Shown here: positions 15,884 to 25,500 of the stretch, in pieces | How the letters are laid out: each line of letters begins with the position of its first letter | Numbering within the stretch: position 1 is the first letter of the stretch | Source: Oscillospiraceae bacterium | GTDB lineage: Bacteria > Bacillota > Clostridia > Oscillospirales > CAG-272 | NCBI GenBank assembly: GCA_015065385.1 | Contig: SVQK01000044.1 | Coordinates: forward strand, 1 to 64,000 | Direction of reading: 5' to 3' | Length of the DNA: 64,000 nucleotides | Notes under the pieces: generated by a model | What the model saw: the letters and a program-made list of their open reading frames with translations, nothing else | The model's database searches: none | Told to the model about the DNA's origin: nothing | Program-made: the position numbers and the translations under genes

Positions 15884-17908
15884 TTAAAATTTGTTCATGG
15901 AATCAACCGCCGGGGCGTTCGGCCGTCCGATCTTTTCGACCGGGATCTCGGGGAAATCCTCCGGAGGGCTGACGAAGCGGAGCGTGACGGGATCGAGTCC
16001 TGCTTCTTCGGCCGAGCGGAAGATCCGGTTGTTTTCCACGGTCCCGTAGCGGTACACCGAGTCCGCGATCCACCCGAGCTTTCCTTCCGGATGTACGATG
16101 ATGTTATCCGTGACCTCGGAGCCTGTCGGATTGATGGGGAAGTCCGGGTCGTCCGGATCGGAGAAGTCCGTTTTCAGCCGCGAGAGGGAGGGATATTTCG
16201 CCCGCCACGGATCGGAACGGTACGGGATCGCGCGGAGCTTCTGCCAGTGGGGCGCGTCCGGGGTGTTGACCGCCTGCTTCGCCCAGCCTCCGTTCACGAA
16301 TCCGTCCCGGTTCCGGTCGTCGTACTGGATGGGATTCTGCCCGTCCCCGACGATCAGGTTGTGGCGCACGGTGTTCTCGAATCCGCCGCCCACGAGGAAT
16401 CCGTTCTTCGGCACGCCGATCACGATGTTTCCGTAGGCGGTCTGCCCGCTCTGGCCGTCGTCCCAGTAGATGCCGTCGGGGGTGAAGCCGTTTCCTCCGA
16501 TGCGCCGCAGCAGATTGTACCGGATCACCGTCCCGTGCCCGCACCAGTCGAACCCGGAGTAGATGGCCCCGGCGTCGCTCGAATGGAGCACCACGTCGTG
16601 GATGTCGTTGTATTCGATCAGGTGCCCGTTCCCTCCGTACGTCACGGCGATGTGGGGGGAGCCGCAGATCTCGTTGTGCGCGCAGACGTTCCCCACGCCC
16701 TGAAGCGACACGCCGCACTGATAGGTCTGATACACCTCGGAAAAGTCGTGGATATAGCAGTTTTCCACGCGGTTGTTCCCCGGCGTGAGCGTCTCCCGGT
16801 CGCCTCCCGTCAGGTAGACGCCGCCCCGCCCCGTCCGGGTGATTTCGCAGCTGTCCACGGTGTTGTCCGTACCGTTGAGGACGATCCCGTGATCCGCGGC
16901 GTTCTTCACCGTCAGGTTTCTGAGCGTGATTCCACGGCCCGACAGCTTGATCCCGTTCGCGCGGACGGAGGTCAGGGTGAAGCCTTCGAAGAGGACGTTG
17001 TCCGCGGAGCCCGAAATCAGCGGCTTTTTCGAGAGGGAGAGGGAGATCTCGTCCCCCGGCTCCTCCGGCCAGACATAGAGCAGGCCTTTGTCCCGGTCCA
17101 GCCAGTATTCGCCGGGGGAATCCAGCTCTTCGAGGACGTTGTAGAGATAGTACAGCGCGCCGGGCCGGGCTCCGTAATTGCTGACGAAGCGCGGGTACAT
17201 CGCCCGGTTTGGGGTGTAGAAGGTCACCGGGGAGGAGGAGTCCGCCCAGTCCCACATGAAGTATCCGAAGGCCCACGCCGTTTCCGGTTCCTTCCACGTC
17301 TTGATCCGCTCGTTGGTTTCGGGATCGAGGATGTAGCAGCCGCCCCGGGGATTGCGGAGCCCGTTGTTGCACCGCCAGTAGTTCTGCGGCGGGAATTCGT
17401 TGACCTCGCCCACGTCCATGACGTTGTCCAGTCTGAGATATCCTTCGTTCGGATACCGCGCGAGAGTCATGCGCCGCCCGCCCGAGAAGACTTCGAGGTT
17501 GGTCCCGATCGGCGCGTCGTCATAGCGGTTGCCCGTATGGAAGCCGCCGATGACGCAGACGGGCCCCCAGTCCTTCGCCGTCAGTCCGAACGCGGTCAGG
17601 TCGGCGACCCGGACGCGCTCCGCTGCCTCGGGCGTCAGCCGGTCCCGGATCCCGGACGGGACGGGAGCGAGGGCGGAGGCGGGGAGGGAGAGACCTCCCG
17701 TCAGAGTCGCGCCTTCTTCTCCGATCCAGCGGGAGCCGCCGTCCTCCGCCGTGAGAACGAGGGATTCCCGGTATTCGCCCGCGCCGACGCGGATTTCGGA
17801 GCCGGGATGCGTCCGGGCCTCCGCCTGCGCCCTTGCGAGTGTGAGAAAGGGAGCGGACTGTGTCCCGGGATTCGAGTCCGCGCCGCTTTTCGCTACATAG
17901 TATGTCAT
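15884..17908 (-). CDS. Right-handed parallel beta-helix protein
   Basis: A 674-residue protein beginning MTYYVAKSGADSNPGTQSAP, the typical start of DUF1565/parallel beta-helix proteins. Repeated coils with N-ladders occur between about 300 and 560 (ITLRNLTVKNAADHGIVLNG, NRVENCYIHDFSEVYQTYQC, HNEICGSPHIAVTYGGNGH). The fold is used by polysaccharide lyases and by GH141-like glycosidases; acidic residues in SSDAGAIYSGFDWCG are candidates for catalysis. There is no signal peptide even if the longer upstream start is used, so the protein is probably cytosolic. The start is set by AGGAGG 7 nt upstream and by the promoter. Confidence 0.82.
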   Translation of the reverse strand: MTYYVAKSGADSNPGTQSAPFLTLARAQAEARTHPGSEIRVGAGEYRESLVLTAEDGGSRWIGEEGATLTGGLSLPASALAPVPSGIRDRLTPEAAERVRVADLTAFGLTAKDWGPVCVIGGFHTGNRYDDAPIGTNLEVFSGGRRMTLARYPNEGYLRLDNVMDVGEVNEFPPQNYWRCNNGLRNPRGGCYILDPETNERIKTWKEPETAWAFGYFMWDWADSSSPVTFYTPNRAMYPRFVSNYGARPGALYYLYNVLEELDSPGEYWLDRDKGLLYVWPEEPGDEISLSLSKKPLISGSADNVLFEGFTLTSVRANGIKLSGRGITLRNLTVKNAADHGIVLNGTDNTVDSCEITRTGRGGVYLTGGDRETLTPGNNRVENCYIHDFSEVYQTYQCGVSLQGVGNVCAHNEICGSPHIAVTYGGNGHLIEYNDIHDVVLHSSDAGAIYSGFDWCGHGTVIRYNLLRRIGGNGFTPDGIYWDDGQSGQTAYGNIVIGVPKNGFLVGGGFENTVRHNLIVGDGQNPIQYDDRNRDGFVNGGWAKQAVNTPDAPHWQKLRAIPYRSDPWRAKYPSLSRLKTDFSDPDDPDFPINPTGSEVTDNIIVHPEGKLGWIADSVYRYGTVENNRIFRSAEEAGLDPVTLRFVSPPEDFPEIPVEKIGRPNAPAVDSMNKF

Positions 17909-17958
17909 GCCGATCCTCCTGATGCGGCGCGCCGAAGCGTACCGTCGTTTCCGGGAAC

Positions 17959-17987
17959 AGTATAGCACAAATTCCGGCCCGGCGCAA
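17959..17987 (-). promoter_or_regulatory. Promoter of the beta-helix gene
   Basis: Minus-strand TTGCGC, 17 nt, TATACT preceded by TGC (extended -10). It rules out the ORF track start at 17968. Confidence 0.6.
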
Positions 17988-18023
17988 CAGGATGAGAAAA
18001 AACGGAAAAGTTCGCCGCGGGGG

Positions 18024-18052
18024 TTGACAAACGGAACTGAATGGTTTATAAT
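18024..18052 (+). promoter_or_regulatory. Promoter of the propeller/solute-binding lipoprotein gene
   Basis: TTGACA, exactly 17 nt, TATAAT. About 125 nt of leader follow before the AAGGAG site and ATG; no clear structure is recognised in the leader. Confidence 0.85.
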
Positions 18053-18179
18053 GATAGCGCAGGTTTATAAAAATAAATTTTCGGGAGGATGCGGGGGCAT
18101 TCTGACGCGGACAGACGAATCAGCGGAATTGTGCGTATGGAAAGAAAACGGTCTCAAAGTCAGACGCAAGGAGAACGGT

Positions 18180-20573
18180 ATGCTCAAAGAAAAGTTCAGG
18201 CAATACTCCAATGTGTTTCAGTATTTCAGCGGCATGGGAAATCGAAGACTGTCGGCATTGCTTCTCGCGGTGGCAACGCTTTTCTGCGGATGTACGAAAA
18301 ACGAAAAAGCCCCGGTCACAGACAGCGCCGCAGATTCGCCGAGCGGGGAGGAGATCGTCGAAAAGACGGACATGCTCACGCATATTTACCGCGGATCGGC
18401 TTACCCCATGCCGGAGGGAGTTTCCGTTGACGGTCTGATGACGAATGCGTGGTTCGACTCCGAAACCGGTGAGGTGACCTGCGTCGTCCGGGATGGGAAC
18501 GGCGGCACACGGCTTCTGACCGTCGGCGATAAGGGCGTGGTCGGGGACGAGGACCTCGGCGTCCCGGAGGACAGGGAATTTTACCGCGCCGCGTTCCGGA
18601 AGAACTTTTGCTTCTATCTGACTTACGAGGTCACCTATGAGACGGAGGGCTCGAACCGGTTCTATCTCAATCGTTACAACCGCAATACCGGAAAAACGAA
18701 GCAGAGCGAATCCCTTGGGCCGCTTTTCGGGAAATCGGGCTTGAACGGCTTCACCGACATGGCGGTGGATACGGAAAACCGCGTCTGGCTCCTCGGCGGC
18801 GGGGAGATCTGGATCCTCTCCTCCGAGCTGGCCCCGGTGAACACCCTCAACGCGATGGTCGTCAACCGGCTCGCGGCGTCGCCCGACGGAACGGTGTGGG
18901 GACTCACGACTGCCGGAGTGCAGGTTTTTGAAGCGGAAAGCATCAAGAGTATACGCGAGCTGACCTTCCCCGAAAGTCCCTCCGCCGTCGTTTTTCCGGA
19001 GGAGGGGGAATACGATTTTCTGTACGCTTCGGACAACGGCATCTTCGGCGCGTCTGTCGGGGAGGAGGGGCAGGTATCCGACACCCTGCTCATGAGCTAT
19101 CAGAACTCCAACGTCACGGCGGGCAATCTGCTCCTCGTCTCATGTGCCGATCCCGCAAGCCTTGTCTTTCTCGAAACGGTAGGTTCTGTCCGCGGTCTTT
19201 CCCTGTACCGGGCGTCGGAGGACGTGAACCTGAACGAGGTGACGGTGCTTGAGATCGCGCAAGCCGTCGATGTGGAAGAAATATCGATGCTCGGCCGCGG
19301 CATCAAAAACGCGATCGTGTCCTTCAACAAAAAACATCCTGACACGCGGATCGTCCTGCGGGATTATTCACAGTACAACACGAAGGAAAACCCGAACGGC
19401 GGCGAAAACAAGCTCATGATCGACATAGTCACGGGCATCTATCGCCCGGATCTGCTCATCGTCAGCACCGAGCGCGGCGGCACCTCCATGCTCGAGCTCA
19501 TCCCGAAGGGGCTGTACACCGATCTCACGCCATTTCTCGAGAAAGACCCGGAGGTCAACATGGAGACGACCTTCGGCGGGATGCGACGGCTGTTCAGCGA
19601 TATGAAGGGCGGAATCTGGGGCATCACGCCGAGCGTTGTGATCCATACCCTGCTTTCAACCGTGGATATGCTCGGAAGATTCGCGGATCGGGAGGCGGAG
19701 GGCTGGACGCTCGCGGAACTGCTCGACTATGCCGAAAACCTTCCCGAGGACGTGACGTTTGAACCCTATCTGACCGAAAAGCGCGCGCAGGAGCTTCTCC
19801 TCGGTCGGGATGCGTTCCGCCCCTTCTATGACCGGGAGAACGCTTCCTGCTCCTTTGACTCCCCGGACTTTATCCGTCTGCTCGGTTTTCTCGCCGGACT
19901 TCCGAAGGACCGTCAGGAACTTCTCCGGGTGTCCGAATTCGACCGGGCGGATTCTGTCGAGCGGTACAGTTATTTCTACAACAACAAAGTCGCGTTGGTT
20001 CCCTTCACGCTCTCCGGACCCGACCGGCTGAGGGACGCGGAATCGCAGTTCGGCACGAAGGACTGGAGGATGATCGGATTCCCCGCCGAGGGCCGCAACG
20101 GAACATATCTGACGACGGACACCTGCCTCGTTATGACCTCGTTCTGCGCCGCACCCGCTGAGGCGTGGGAATGGCTGCGCTCCGTGATGCTCGGAGAGGA
20201 CGACGACTGGAGCTCTGCCCGCTGGTCCTCCCTGAAAAGCGCGTTTGACCGCCGCGCGGAGAACCTATGGAATACGCAGAGTCTCGTTTACTTCAACGGG
20301 CAGACAGAAAGCTATTCAAATTATGAACCCTTTACCGAGGCCGATCTCAAATCTCCCGGCTATATCTGCCGCCTCGACAAAAGCGACACCGACCGTCTCA
20401 AAACCCTGCTTGACGACGTTTTTGGCTATCCCATGATCGACGCCGTACCGGAGGAGGTCACGGAGATCGTGAACGAGGAGATTTCCGCGTTCATCGGCGG
20501 CGTCGGCACATCAGAAGACTGCGCCCGCAAGATCCAGTCCCGCGTGTCGATCTGGCTGGCGGAGCATCAATAA
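18180..20573 (+). CDS. Lipoprotein combining a beta-propeller-like half and an extracellular solute-binding half
   Basis: The frame from the ATG at 18180 (AAGGAG upstream) gives 797 residues. Residues 1-38 form a lipoprotein signal ending LFCGC, with lipidation at C38. Residues ~60-370 show repeated WLLGG/WGL/FLYAS blade-like segments (FTDMAVDTENRVWLLGGGEI; ASPDGTVWGLTTAGVQVF), suggesting a propeller. From about residue 370 the chain reads as a family 1 solute-binding protein: KNAIVSFNKKHPDTRIVLRDYSQY, LMIDIVTGIYRPDLLIV and KGGIWGITPSV. No ABC permease genes adjoin it, so the ligand and transporter are unknown. It might be a sensor rather than a transport component. Confidence 0.78.
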   Translation: MLKEKFRQYSNVFQYFSGMGNRRLSALLLAVATLFCGCTKNEKAPVTDSAADSPSGEEIVEKTDMLTHIYRGSAYPMPEGVSVDGLMTNAWFDSETGEVTCVVRDGNGGTRLLTVGDKGVVGDEDLGVPEDREFYRAAFRKNFCFYLTYEVTYETEGSNRFYLNRYNRNTGKTKQSESLGPLFGKSGLNGFTDMAVDTENRVWLLGGGEIWILSSELAPVNTLNAMVVNRLAASPDGTVWGLTTAGVQVFEAESIKSIRELTFPESPSAVVFPEEGEYDFLYASDNGIFGASVGEEGQVSDTLLMSYQNSNVTAGNLLLVSCADPASLVFLETVGSVRGLSLYRASEDVNLNEVTVLEIAQAVDVEEISMLGRGIKNAIVSFNKKHPDTRIVLRDYSQYNTKENPNGGENKLMIDIVTGIYRPDLLIVSTERGGTSMLELIPKGLYTDLTPFLEKDPEVNMETTFGGMRRLFSDMKGGIWGITPSVVIHTLLSTVDMLGRFADREAEGWTLAELLDYAENLPEDVTFEPYLTEKRAQELLLGRDAFRPFYDRENASCSFDSPDFIRLLGFLAGLPKDRQELLRVSEFDRADSVERYSYFYNNKVALVPFTLSGPDRLRDAESQFGTKDWRMIGFPAEGRNGTYLTTDTCLVMTSFCAAPAEAWEWLRSVMLGEDDDWSSARWSSLKSAFDRRAENLWNTQSLVYFNGQTESYSNYEPFTEADLKSPGYICRLDKSDTDRLKTLLDDVFGYPMIDAVPEEVTEIVNEEISAFIGGVGTSEDCARKIQSRVSIWLAEHQ

Positions 20574-20593
20574 AAGAAGAACGCGGCAAAACC

Positions 20594-20640
20594 GCCCGGA
20601 GCATTTCCGAAACAGGAGCTGCCCGGGCTTTTCCTTTCCT
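20594..20640 (+). terminator. Terminator after the solute-binding lipoprotein gene
   Basis: GCCCGGAGCATTTCC pairs with GGAGCTGCCCGGGC, followed by TTTTCCTTTCC. Nearly the same hairpin recurs at 22468-22518, after the sigma/anti-sigma pair. Confidence 0.75.
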
Positions 20641-20690
20641 CCTGGAGCGCAGCGGATCGGGGAGAATACGGGGAAGTTCCGGCCCGGTTC

Positions 20691-20720
20691 TTGACGGACG
20701 GGGCGGATCCGGTATATAAT
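20691..20720 (+). promoter_or_regulatory. Promoter of the ECF sigma operon
   Basis: TTGACG, 18 nt, TATAAT. It looks vegetative, not like an ECF-type autoregulatory promoter. About 140 nt of leader follow, containing CCCG-N11-CGGG and a T7 run that could act as a weak attenuator. Confidence 0.6.
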
Positions 20721-20862
20721 CGTCTCGGCAAGTCCCGGTTATAAAATGCGGGAAGATTCGTTTTTTTCCGTTTTCGTGTGACCGGAACGGGGGATTTGAC
20801 GCTGTTTGGGGTGAGGGCCGCCCGAGAAAACCGGCGGACGATTCAAAAAGGAGGGGGAGCGC

Positions 20863-21423
20863 ATGGAAGACAGAGCAATCGTCGCGCTGTACCTGAAACG
20901 GGACGAGGACGCCATCGCCGAAAGCGCGCTGAAATACGGGGCGCGTCTGCGGAGCATTTCGCAGGGGATCGTGGAGGACGCGCCGACCGCGGAAGAATGC
21001 GAAAACGACACCTACTTTGAAGCGTGGAGGCGGATCCCTCCGCACGACCCGTCCGAGTACCTGTTCGCGTTTCTCGCGCGGATCATCCGGAATCTGTCCA
21101 TCGACGCCCTCCGGAGGCAGAACCGCCTGAAACGCCGCGCCGACGTCGTGCAGCTCAGCGCGGAGATGGAGGCGTGCATCCCCGCCCCGGACGACACGGC
21201 AGCCCGCGTGGAGGCCCTCGAACTCGGGAAAGCCGTAGGCCGGTATCTGGCCACGCTCTCCGAGGAGAAGCGCGTGCTGTTTGTCCGGCGGTACTGGTAT
21301 CTCGATTCCGTCCCGTCCATCGCGGAGCGGATGAACATGGGGCAGAGCAGGGTGAAAATGACGCTGTTCCGCGTGAGAGCCGGGCTCAGGGAGTTTTTGC
21401 GGAAGGAGAGATACGATCTGTGA
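20863..21423 (+). CDS. ECF-type RNA polymerase sigma factor
   Basis: A 186-residue sigma-70 family regulator. Region 2 is seen in CENDTYFEAWRRIPPHDP...YLFAFLARIIRNLSIDALRRQNR and region 4 in LATLSEEKRVLFVRRYWYLDSVPSIAERMNMGQSRVKMTLFRVRAGLREFL. AGGAGG precedes the ATG. The next gene, overlapping it by 4 nt, encodes a membrane protein whose N-terminus fits an anti-sigma factor, so activity is likely controlled by that partner. No unique target promoter is visible in the window. Confidence 0.93.
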   Translation: MEDRAIVALYLKRDEDAIAESALKYGARLRSISQGIVEDAPTAEECENDTYFEAWRRIPPHDPSEYLFAFLARIIRNLSIDALRRQNRLKRRADVVQLSAEMEACIPAPDDTAARVEALELGKAVGRYLATLSEEKRVLFVRRYWYLDSVPSIAERMNMGQSRVKMTLFRVRAGLREFLRKERYDL

Positions 21424-22436
21424 GAGGCGGGGAGTTTTTGAATGCCGTCGCATACATCGACCCGAAGTGGATCGAGGAGGCCGAATCATTCCGGAAAAGA
21501 CGCGCGCCTCTTTGGAAGCGCATAGCGGCAAGGGCTGCCGGATTTCTTCTCGCGGCGGGATCGCTTTTCCTGCTCGGCGCATGGCTCTTTCTGCCCGTCG
21601 AGCCGCGGGAGGGGAGCGCGCGGATGCTCTATGTCCGCGTTGAAGACAAGGCGGCGGAATATCGGAGCGCGGCGGTGAGCCGGTTTGACGAATGGACGCT
21701 GTCCGCCCGCGTCGGGGAACCGTTCGGGAGCGGGGAAACCGTGTTCCGGCTCAAAGGTACGGAGACGCTCTCCCGCCTGATTCTGCGCCGGCCGGACGGG
21801 AGCTTCGAGCTGTACCGCTTTGTCCGGTTCGAGCCGGATCTGACGGAGCAAACCGTCGATCACCTGATCGAAAGGGACTTTTTCACGGAGGAAGACCGGG
21901 GACTTGTCCGTCTGGGGGCGGAGAACCCCTTCGGAGACGTGCTCGTGCTGATCTATAACGTGCGTGAGGCCGGGGACATCGTCAGCGTGACGTGGGAAAA
22001 GGCGGAATTCGATCACACGAAGATCGGAAAGAGCGTGCGCGTGCCGACGGTCGTGATGAAGGACGCCGCCGACGTTCTGCGGGCTTACGGGATTTTCCGC
22101 GGCCTCGTGAGCGCTCAGGATGAACCGGCCCCCCCCGCGCGGATCACCGCTCAGACTCCGGCTTACCGGGAGGGGGAGGCTCCGCTCAGCATCCAGACGG
22201 GCCGGAAGGTCACGCTCCGGCTGAAAAACGGGGAGACGGTCTCGCTCGAATACGACGCGCTGTCCGGCGTCTTCACGCAGACGTTCCGCTCGCTGTACGA
22301 ACCTGTCTCCGAGGAAGACCGCCTGTGGATCGCAGAGACGGTCGGGATCGACACGGAATGGCGCGATCACGGAGCCGCTTCCCAGCCGCAGGGCATGGAG
22401 ACCGCCCCGCCTCCCGATCCCGGACAACCGGGGTGA
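21420..22436 (+). CDS. Putative membrane-bound anti-sigma factor
   Basis: From the GTG at 21420, which overlaps the sigma gene's stop (GTGA), the frame gives 338 residues. The N-terminus (FLNAVAYIDPKWIEEAESF) has the Ile-Asp...Glu-Ala pattern that I associate with clostridial ECF anti-sigma proteins. One membrane helix follows (AARAAGFLLAAGSLFLLGAWLF, ~40-60). The ~280-residue outer part has no recognised domain and would be the sensing region. The track's longer ORF from 21024 is the sigma gene read in another frame. The role is inferred from position, topology and N-terminal pattern. Confidence 0.75.
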   Translation: MRGGEFLNAVAYIDPKWIEEAESFRKRRAPLWKRIAARAAGFLLAAGSLFLLGAWLFLPVEPREGSARMLYVRVEDKAAEYRSAAVSRFDEWTLSARVGEPFGSGETVFRLKGTETLSRLILRRPDGSFELYRFVRFEPDLTEQTVDHLIERDFFTEEDRGLVRLGAENPFGDVLVLIYNVREAGDIVSVTWEKAEFDHTKIGKSVRVPTVVMKDAADVLRAYGIFRGLVSAQDEPAPPARITAQTPAYREGEAPLSIQTGRKVTLRLKNGETVSLEYDALSGVFTQTFRSLYEPVSEEDRLWIAETVGIDTEWRDHGAASQPQGMETAPPPDPGQPG

Positions 22437-22467
22437 GGGGGCACAGGATCCCGTGAACAGAAGAATA

Positions 22468-22518
22468 CCCGGAGCATTTCCCAAAAGGATCTGCCCCGGG
22501 CTTTTTCTCTTCCTTTTT
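22468..22518 (+). terminator. Terminator after the sigma/anti-sigma operon
   Basis: CCCGGAGCATTTCC...GGATCTGCCCCGGG followed by CTTTTTCTCTTCCTTTTT. It shares most of its sequence with the terminator at 20594-20640. Confidence 0.78.
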
Positions 22519-22523
22519 CGGCG

Positions 22524-25500
22524 TCACTGTCCCGCGTACTCCGCCATTCTCTCAAAATACATCATCACGCCGTCCGCGATCCCCTGCGCGCCGCGTTCGA
22601 TCCCGGCCTCGGAGGTCATGGTCTCGTATTCCTCCACCGAGGTCATAAAGCCGACCTCGATCAGCGCCTGCGGGAACTTCGGATTGCGGCACATCGCCAG
22701 AGCCTGCCACGACGTCCCGCGATAGTTCCGGTACAGGGCCGACGCGACGGACCGTCCGACGCAGTCCGCCAAAAGCTGTCCGCCCGCCTCGCAGAAGAGC
22801 CCGAGCGTCCCGCGGATCTTCGTGATATCGGAAGAATAGCCCATCGAGTTCTGATGGAGGGAGAGGCAGAGATCCGGCTCCAACGTCTCGAGCAGCTCCG
22901 CGCGGGAGAGCGTATCGAAGGTCACGTCCTCCTCCCGCGTCAGGATCACGTCCGCGCCGAGAGAGGAGAGCTTTTCCGCCGCCGCGAGGGTCAGGGCAAG
23001 GTTGATGTCCTTTTCGCTGTTCGAGAATCCGGGGGCGTCCGACGCGTTATCCGTCAGGGAGGAATTCGCTCTGAGCGGTCCGAACGCGCCGGGATCGCTG
23101 CCCCCGTGGCCCGCGTCCAGCACGATCCGGATCCCGTCGAGCGGCGTGTCCGACTTGAGATCCGCCGCATAGGGATTGCGCAGGATCAGAACGGTCTCCC
23201 CGCTCTCCCGGTATTCGAGATCGAAGCCGTAGAAATTCAGGACGTCCCTGAGGGGGAACACATACCGCACCCGGTCGGAGAAGGGAAGGATCTCGACCGA
23301 GTCAAACAGCGGATTGGACGACACCGACGGGGCGGCCGACCGGGTTCCGTTCACGGAGTAGAAGGTCAGCACGAAGGAACCGTCCTCGACCGTTCCGTTG
23401 TACGGCGGCGCGGCGTCGGAATCCATCCGGAAGACGACCTCTGTGACCCGTCCCCGGTTGAACGTCTCGCCGGACAGAACGGTCGCCCGCCCGGGAAGCA
23501 TCGCGCCGTACAGATCCGCCGTGATGACTTCCTCCGGCTCCGGTTCCGGTTCGGCCTCCGTCTCAGGCTCACCTTCGGATTCTGTCTCAGGTTCCGCCTC
23601 GGATTCGGATTCCGTTTCAGGTTCCGCCTCGGGTCCGGCCGGGGATTCCGCTTCTTCTTCGGAAACGGATTCGGGCTCCGCTTCCGTCTCCGTCGGTTCG
23701 GAACCTGCGGATTCGGGCTCCTCCTCCCCTCGCGGCGCGTCTTCCGCATCTTCGCTGATCGGCGGTTCGGGGAAAAGGGACGCGAAATCGGCGGGATCGA
23801 CGCGGTCAAGCGGAAGCTCCTCCACGTCCCCTTCCGCAACGAATCCGCCCATCCGGAGCAGGTAGAACCCGTCCCGCTGCGCGACCGCCAGATCGGTCAT
23901 CCCGGCGGACTGGACGGTGTAATCGCTGTAGTAGGAGCTCTGCCGGGAGATTTTCAGGGACGTATAGTCCGCCTTCGCTCTGACCGGAACGCCCGCGTGT
24001 TCTCCGAGCGTCCTCACCCGGATCCCGTCCCGCGTCAGGGGCTCGTCCGAATCCGGATGCGTGGCCGTAAAGCGCACCGGGCCGCAGTCCCAGAGGTAGT
24101 TCGCAGGGGCCTCGGGCAGCTTCGCGTTCGCGCCGTAGGAGATGTAGACCCAGCCGTCCTCCGTCTTTTCCTTCGACGGGCTGGAGAGCGGGACCAGCTT
24201 TGTGACGAGCCCGCCGATGTCCGCCGTGACGTCCGATCCCGCCGGAGCCGTGCAGGACACCCAGAGAATGTCCTCGTCCGTCATGACGTCGGTCACGGGA
24301 TAGGACCAGGTGACGGCGAGGCGGTCAAGGACGGTCAGCTCTTCCTCCTCTTGGGCAGGGTCAGGGTCCGGATCGGCCTCGGAAAGCTCCGTCTCTTCCA
24401 CGGCGGAGGTCTTTTTGCCGAACCAGATCGTGTAGACGTACTTCTTTCCGTTCTGCTCGAAGACGAAGGTGTTCTCCCCGGGATCCAGCGTCACGACAAA
24501 GCTGAAAAATCCGCTCTTGGTCCGCCCGACCTTCCGCCCGTCCACGGTCAGGGGATAGTAGGGGTCGGACATGCCCATGACGTAGGTGGACGCTCCGTCC
24601 AGCTCCGTCCCGGGAAGCGGGGAGGACACCGTGACACCGAGCCCGTTCGAGAGGGTGGGAGAGTAGATGATCTCCGGCTCGAACGCCTCCTTCGTGTCGT
24701 CCGACGCGCCGCGGGAGTTCCGTTTCAGCTCGTCGTAGCCGTAAAGGATGGAGCCGTAGTAGGACCGCTCGCTCCGTGCGTAGGTGATCTGCTGGCAGAG
24801 CTGCCCCGCGGGATCCGGCCAGTCCGGTTCGTCGTATTTATAACAGGCGTGGGACACCCAGAGCTTGATATCCGTGCCGTCCAGCCGGTCGTTCCACCAG
24901 CGGACCATGGTGTCGAAGGGGGCCTGATCCGTCTCGAAATCCCAGTAGATCTGCGGGGAGAGGAAGTCCACGGAGCCCGCCTCGATCCACGCCGGAGCGT
25001 CGCAGTAAAGGGATTTGTAGGCCTCGAAGGAACGGGAGTCCGAACCGCCGTTTTTTCCGTCGCTGTTCTGCCACACGCCGTAGGGGGACACGCCGAAGAC
25101 GCACTCCGGATCGATGAACCGCACGGTGTCGTGGACGAGCCCGACGAGCCGGTTGATGTTGTCCCGCCTCCAGTCCCCCCGGTCGTCGAAGTCGCCGCCG
25201 TACAGACGGAAGGTCTTGTCGTCGCCGAAGTCCGCCTGACGCCCGTCGTCTCCGTTCACCGGATAAGGGTAGAAATAGTCGTCGAAGGCCACGCCGTCCA
25301 CGTCGTACTTCATGACGATCTCCCGCACGCCGTCCGTGATGAACTGCCGCACCTCGGGGAGACCGGCGTCGAAGTACAGCCGCCCGTCCGCGTAGGCCAC
25401 GGTCCATTCGGGGTGCTCCTTCGCCGGGTGTCCCGCGGGAAGGGCGGAGACGTCCGTGCCGAGCAGGGTCGCCCTCAGCGGATTGACCCACGCGAATACG

